Source: DSWT01 sp035415725
GTDB taxonomy: Bacteria; Chloroflexota; Anaerolineae; B4-G1; SLSP01
Assembly: GCA_035415725.1 (NCBI GenBank)
Contig: DAOOGN010000058.1
Coordinates: forward strand, 1 to 27,213
Direction: 5' to 3'
DNA: 27,213 nucleotides
Shown here piece by piece: positions 23,901 through 27,213 of this stretch; positions within the stretch are counted from its first letter, which is position 1, and the number at the start of each line of letters is the position of its first letter. Position numbers and translations under genes: made by a program. Under the pieces are notes generated by a model. It was not told the origin of the DNA and ran no database searches. It saw only the letters and a program-made list of their open reading frames with translations.

Positions 23901-25214
23901 TTACTTTTCGATGCGCCACACGCGCAGGTCATCGAGGCACACGGTCACATTGTCATCATCATACGTCGCCCCGCCGATGCCGATGCGTCCGGTAGGGAAG
24001 ATATCGCTCTCCACTTGCCCAAGCATCACGCCATTGACGAAGACCGTGAAATACCCCCCCACCCGCTCGATGCTCAGGTAGTTCCAGCCGTTGGGTACGA
24101 TGTTCTTGGATTCCGTCCAACCGATGGGTGGATCCTGCCACTCGTCATCCTGAAGCAGGAAAAGCGCGAAAGTCTGATCCGCCGGCGAGACCTCGAACCA
24201 ATACAGATTGTCACCATCGGGGCCAAAACCGATCCCGCAGCTTGCATCGGTGTCGGCATCCCGTGTACACGCGACTTCGGCAACAAACTCAGCCGGGCGG
24301 AAAGGTTCATACCATTCCCAGGCGGTCAGTTCGGAGCTTTTGATCAGGATGCAATACTGTCCGTCTTCGGGTTTCATATAGTACACGTCATCGGTTTCGG
24401 CGATGGCCCCCCAATTGTTCCGGTTGTCGCTAAAGTCATCCTCGAAACGCAGGACGGCATTAGCCGGCAGGTCGGCCTTGCCTACAATGTTCCAGCTATA
24501 CTCGCCGCTCAGGTCGACGTTGAAGATGCTCTCGACCGTTTCGCCATCGGCATTCTCGGCCTTGATGTCATAAGTACCGACGTCCAGTCCTTCAACCACA
24601 TAGGAACCGCCGCTCTTGATGGCGACGCCGCCCAGCCAGTCCTTGCCCCACTCATCGCTGTCGGAAGGCGAAACGTACAGAGCCGCAACAAGTTCTTCAG
24701 AACCGTTGACCACCTCCAGCGATACCTGCGTGGCTTCTACCGTCCAGGTATTATCGCCCGTGACCTCGGTCTCCCACATGGTTTCGATGGCATTTCCGTT
24801 TTCATCTTCGACCTGCAGATCGTAGGTGCCGGCGGGGATGTCGGTGAGCACGTAACTCTCACCGGCCGGGATAACGTCGCCGCCCAACCAGTCATCACCC
24901 CAGTCTTCAGAATCGGTCGGCGAAATGTACACATACCAGATATCGGTCCCCGAATTATTGATAATCTCAATGGTAGCCCCTTCTTCCTCGGTCGCCGTGG
25001 GGGCCGCTGTATCCGCTGGGGCAGGCGTCTTCGTCGGGGCAGGCGTCGCCGTGGGTCTTGCCGTCGGTTCAGTCGTAGGCGTTTTCGTTGGCTCAGTCTT
25101 CGTGGGTGGGACTTCAGTGGGTGCAGGGGTCGTTGTGGTGCGGCCGGCGTTGCATGCCAACGACAACACCATCAAAAATGCAACAATCACCATGATCAAA
25201 CGCTTCGTTTTCAT
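23901..25214 (-). CDS. Secreted lipoprotein with duplicated domain and C-terminal LamG-like domain
   Basis: A 437-residue lipoprotein. The signal peptide ends in lipobox LSLAC (Cys21), followed by a Thr/Pro-rich linker (about 24-78). Two homologous units of about 75-80 residues follow: one with YVYISPTDSEDWGDDWLGG and AGTYDLQVEDENG, the other with LYVSPSDSDEWGKDWLGG and VGTYDIKAENADG. The C-terminal 170 residues start FEDDFSDNRNNWG and end in a beta-rich, concanavalin-like (LamG/DUF1080-type) domain with GIGFGPDGDNLYWFEV and GRIGIGGATYDDD. The start is ATG 25214 with AGAGAGG upstream; an upstream in-frame extension lacks support. It is the first gene of the lipoprotein-AAA-TPR cluster. Confidence 0.85.
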   Translation of the reverse strand: MKTKRLIMVIVAFLMVLSLACNAGRTTTTPAPTEVPPTKTEPTKTPTTEPTARPTATPAPTKTPAPADTAAPTATEEEGATIEIINNSGTDIWYVYISPTDSEDWGDDWLGGDVIPAGESYVLTDIPAGTYDLQVEDENGNAIETMWETEVTGDNTWTVEATQVSLEVVNGSEELVAALYVSPSDSDEWGKDWLGGVAIKSGGSYVVEGLDVGTYDIKAENADGETVESIFNVDLSGEYSWNIVGKADLPANAVLRFEDDFSDNRNNWGAIAETDDVYYMKPEDGQYCILIKSSELTAWEWYEPFRPAEFVAEVACTRDADTDASCGIGFGPDGDNLYWFEVSPADQTFALFLLQDDEWQDPPIGWTESKNIVPNGWNYLSIERVGGYFTVFVNGVMLGQVESDIFPTGRIGIGGATYDDDNVTVCLDDLRVWRIEK

Positions 25215-25297
25215 AACAGTATCCTCTCTTTTTTTAACTTTCGATTTCGGTAGTCTGTATGGCCGATAGGTTTCATCGTCCATCGAGTATCCTCACC

Positions 25298-25348
25298 ATC
25301 ATAAGCCGTTTTTGCCGTCTGTCAAAAATCCCACGAGGGTACCCCGTG
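25298..25348 (-). promoter_or_regulatory. Promoter of the lipoprotein cluster with upstream palindrome
   Basis: On the minus strand TTGACA (25320-25325), 16 bases, TATGAT (25298-25303) is the best sigma-70 match in the window. Just upstream of the -35, CACG-A-GGGTACCC-CGTG (25332-25348) is a palindrome interrupted only by one extra A, a good position for an activator or repressor. No known motif is recognised. Confidence 0.65.
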
Positions 25349-25373
25349 AGAGAATTTTGCATCAGCTTTGGCC

Positions 25374-25427
25374 GTAACCATTCAGCCACCCTTGCCAGGT
25401 GACCAATGGGACTTTGGGAAGGGTGCA
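25374..25427 (-). repeat. 54-bp dispersed repeat R1, copy 4
   Basis: Inverted relative to copies 1 and 2. Same conserved core. The rest of the gene-free stretch 25428-25529 shows no recognisable feature. Confidence 0.85.
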
Positions 25428-25529
25428 TCATGGGTTGACATCTCGGCCATAAACGATGATCCTCTCGTCCTCTCCTACAAATAAATCTGTAGCTGGTTTC
25501 TTATTTCGATCCCACGAAATCCTGAAGAA

Positions 25530-25662
25530 CTCCTCTGAAAATAGCCCCAGAGCACCCAGAGTTCACAGAGAAAAACATACATTCTTTGTGTCCTGCGTGC
25601 CCTTCACGGTGAAAAGTTTTCATTCCACCGCTGGTGAACCGCCCCCTTCATGATGAATTCCC
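25530..25662 (-). repeat. 133-bp dispersed repeat R2, copy B
   Basis: Inverted copy of 2688-2820 with about ten differences in about 133 bases. It ends at the boundary of the decayed IS that begins near 25664, so the IS may have inserted next to or into it. Confidence 0.9.
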
Positions 25663-25663
25663 T

Positions 25664-26780
25664 ACGTGTCAAATCAAAAGATAATGCTACCGAAAGGGAA
25701 CGGTTCTACCAAAAGATAATGCTACTGAAACATGGCCTCCTCCTTTGTTGCGAGAGATGATACCGTAGGGAATAGATCAGGATCGGCCAAAGTCTGGAAG
25801 ATGTCCTGCACCTGATCGGGTTGAGCATTGGGATAAGCGAAGAGATGTTCCAAACCGGCATAGATAGCACGCCGGAGTTGTAAGGGGTTGATGGCGTCGC
25901 GTTGGGCACGCAAGGCTTGAGCGCGCGGCACGTCAAAGTCTGGGGCAGCGCAGAGGCGTTCGAGGGGCGAGCGGGCTTGATCATGGGTGCGTTTGAGGTA
26001 GCCGGACTGCCCCTCGTGCGTGGGGGCCCAGGTTTTGTCAATCTGTTTCATCACCGGCTGGATGAAGTTGTAGAACTGATCCATCTGTGCATAGAGGGTA
26101 TTGAGGTAGCGGGTTTGGGTGACGGTGTCGAAACGGCGGGTGCCAAGGAACTGGCGGACCAGGGTGTCATTTTTCTGTTCGACCAGCCAATTGTCATTAG
26201 GTTGGCGGGGACGGCTGCGCGAGAGACGGACTTGCGGATAGTGGGTGCGCAGAAAGGTGAGGAGGTGGGCATTCAAGAACTCACTGCCATTATCGGGATG
26301 GATTTGACGCACCGGAAAGGGGAATTGAGGAGCGTGTCGCCCCCGTGATGCACCAGATCGAGTTCGAAGTGGCCGGGTTCGCTCGTGTCACGCGGGATGC
26401 GGTAAGCCGGGATAGTTTGCTGATGGCGGTTCGGAGCGGCGGTCCGCTGGCGGCGGCGATATACCAGCGGGAGGGGCGGCAGATGCCGGCGGACAGTTGA
26501 AAAGCTGATCTGGGCCAATTGCGCTTTCAGGCCTGGGGGCAGGGCAAGTTCGCCATGCCGCGCCAATAACTCCGCCAAGCTGACCAGATTGGGTTGTAGC
26601 CGTTCGGGGCACACGTAGTCACTCGCTTCCCAGATCACCGCCAGCGCGGCATCCACGTCCAGCCCATAGGTCTTCTCCCGTTCGCGCGTACGCGCTTTGC
26701 GCTTCAGATCACTGTGCAAGCACCGCAGCAGCGATTGTAGAACCATACCACACTCGGTAACATTTTACGTGATAGAAAGC
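25664..26780 (-). mobile_element. Decayed DDE-integrase insertion sequence
   Basis: The transposase remnant (25722-26746) is bordered by related end sequences. At the low-coordinate end the motif CAAAAGATAATGCTAC occurs twice (25675-25690 and 25710-25725; the longer match is 20 of 21), as expected of repeated transposase-binding sites. At the high end a similar inverted motif, GTAAAATGTTACCGA on the minus strand, lies near 26755-26770. Exact tips and any target duplication are not certain. Confidence 0.65.
25722..26746 (-). pseudogene. Integrase-core (rve, IS481-like) transposase, frameshifted and deleted
   Basis: The N-terminal part (26746 to about 26312) reads IWEASDYVCPERLQPNL and EPGHFELDLVHHGGDT, with the first catalytic Asp at codon 130. 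The C-terminal part in another frame (26312-25722) reads QIHPDNGSEFLN, with the second Asp, and NDNWLVEQKNDT, with the catalytic Glu 38 residues later. Only about 21 codons separate the first two Asp instead of about 60, and the frame changes there, so a segment of about 40 codons between them is lost. The N-terminal helix-turn-helix is also missing. The protein cannot be active. Confidence 0.85.
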
Positions 26781-26809
26781 GCCCTATAGCCGAAGTATTA
26801 CAGATGGGT

Positions 26810-26815
26810 TATAAT
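26810..26815 (+). promoter_or_regulatory. Candidate -10 element of rsmG
   Basis: A perfect TATAAT with no good -35 at the proper spacing. It lies inside the longest open frame, which supports the downstream GTG (26858) as the rsmG start. Confidence 0.35.
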
Positions 26816-26857
26816 AAGAGCAAGACTCGGGCAAAACTTTTTCAAGGATGGGATAGT

Positions 26858-27160
26858 GTGCAACAGTTGATCGAAGGCGCGCGCGGATTACAGATTCGGC
26901 TGACTCCAGAACACCTGGAAGCCTTGAGCATCTACCAGCAGATGTTGATGGAATCGAGCCGGCATTTCAACCTCACCGCCATCACCGACGATACGGGCAT
27001 CCAGGTACGGCATTTCCTCGATTCACTCTCCTGCTTCCAGGCGCTCGAAAGCGGCGAACGTTTCAGCGGTAAGTCCATCATTGATGTGGGAAGCGGCGCA
27101 GGATTTCCCGGTCTACCGCTCAAGCTGCTCTGTCCGGGGATAAAGTTGACGTTGTTAGAA
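26858..27160 (+). pseudogene. rsmG: 16S rRNA (guanine527-N7)-methyltransferase, interrupted by an IS
   Basis: The first 101 codons of RsmG (GidB), which methylates G527 of 16S rRNA. The N-terminal helices (VQQLIEGARGLQIRLTPEHLEAL), FNLTAITDD, VRHFLDSLS and the S-adenosylmethionine-binding motif IDVGSGAGFPGLPLKLLCP are intact. The coding sequence matches up to LTLLE, where family members continue with Ser-x-x-Lys-Lys; exactly there, at 27161, the IS end begins and the frame stops after three more codons. Full-length proteins have about 210-240 residues. The GTG start is preferred: AAGGATGG lies just before it, and the longer ATG at 26804 would include the -10 element. Confidence 0.88.
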
Positions 27161-27213
27161 TTGGACTTTTGACAACGTAAACTTGACTTGACTGACGTCG
27201 AGTTGAAGCAGAA
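27161..27213 (-). mobile_element. End of an IS inserted in rsmG, running off the window
   Basis: The tip TTGGACTTTTGACAACG starts directly after rsmG codon 101. The 53 bases present match the reverse complement of 21030-21082 at 48 positions, so this is the transposase 3' end of a related element whose transposase would be on the minus strand beyond the window. Confidence 0.85.

Noticed and set aside
22532..23995. Long plus-strand frame opposite the AAA ATPase
   Set aside because: It is a shadow frame in GC-rich coding DNA; the minus strand has all AAA motifs.
24931..25253. Plus-strand Gly/Val-rich frame opposite the lipoprotein linker
   Set aside because: It is the antisense of the Thr/Pro-rich linker, whose codon bias produces a long open shadow frame.
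1..27213. CRISPR array, tRNA or rRNA genes
   Set aside because: No regularly spaced direct repeats and no tRNA cloverleaf or rRNA sequence recognised; the R1 and R2 repeats are too far apart to be an array.

Overview
This window looks like chromosomal DNA from a bacterium of the phylum Chloroflexota, probably an Anaerolineae-like lineage. The evidence is indirect: a moderately GC-rich genome, long TPR proteins, Gly-rich small membrane proteins, a Thr/Pro-linker lipoprotein, a SufU/IscU-like scaffold without an adjacent sufBCD, and many short dispersed repeats. There is no rRNA to fix the taxonomy, and I see no tRNA or CRISPR array.

Layout. 1-1.25 kb: a 54-bp dispersed repeat, a roughly 145-bp imperfect inverted repeat, and a tyrosine-recombinase-like gene that has lost most of its catalytic residues. 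1.45-3.2 kb: sufS and a SufU/IscU-like scaffold (Fe-S cluster assembly), separated by a 133-bp dispersed repeat that carries the scaffold's Shine-Dalgarno sequence. 3.4-8.75 kb (minus strand): argF, then a large TPR protein, cdaA (c-di-AMP synthase) and cdaR (YbbR domains), the last three tightly packed. 9.06-10.74 kb (plus): a small four-helix membrane protein and a Kbl/BioF-type PLP enzyme. 10.86-16.45 kb (minus): an aspartate-to-threonine pathway operon, lysC-asd-(HAD-like protein)-(YdjM-like membrane protein)-thrC, with 4-bp overlaps at its downstream end. 16.7-18.5 kb (minus): a two-gene ABC-2 transporter. It is divergent from a NarL-type histidine kinase/response regulator pair at 18.6-20.56 kb, and the shared intergenic region contains repeated TACAGTGTA sites. 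20.57-21.08 kb: the 3' remnant of an insertion sequence. 21.1-25.2 kb (minus): a lipoprotein-AAA ATPase-TPR membrane protein gene cluster of unknown function. 25.3-27.2 kb: further dispersed repeats, a decayed DDE-integrase insertion sequence, and rsmG, which is cut at codon 101 by a second copy of the 20.57-kb insertion-sequence family; the window ends inside that element.

Most genes are housekeeping or biosynthetic. The unusual content is the eroded recombinase with its neighbouring palindrome, at least five families of short dispersed repeats (one placed where it supplies a ribosome binding site), an insertion in rsmG, the two unassigned proteins embedded in the threonine operon, and the uncharacterised lipoprotein-AAA-TPR cluster. 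I found no clear new defence system or new mobile system. The best candidates for undescribed biology are the recombinase/palindrome pair, the threonine-operon passengers and the lipoprotein-AAA-TPR cluster.
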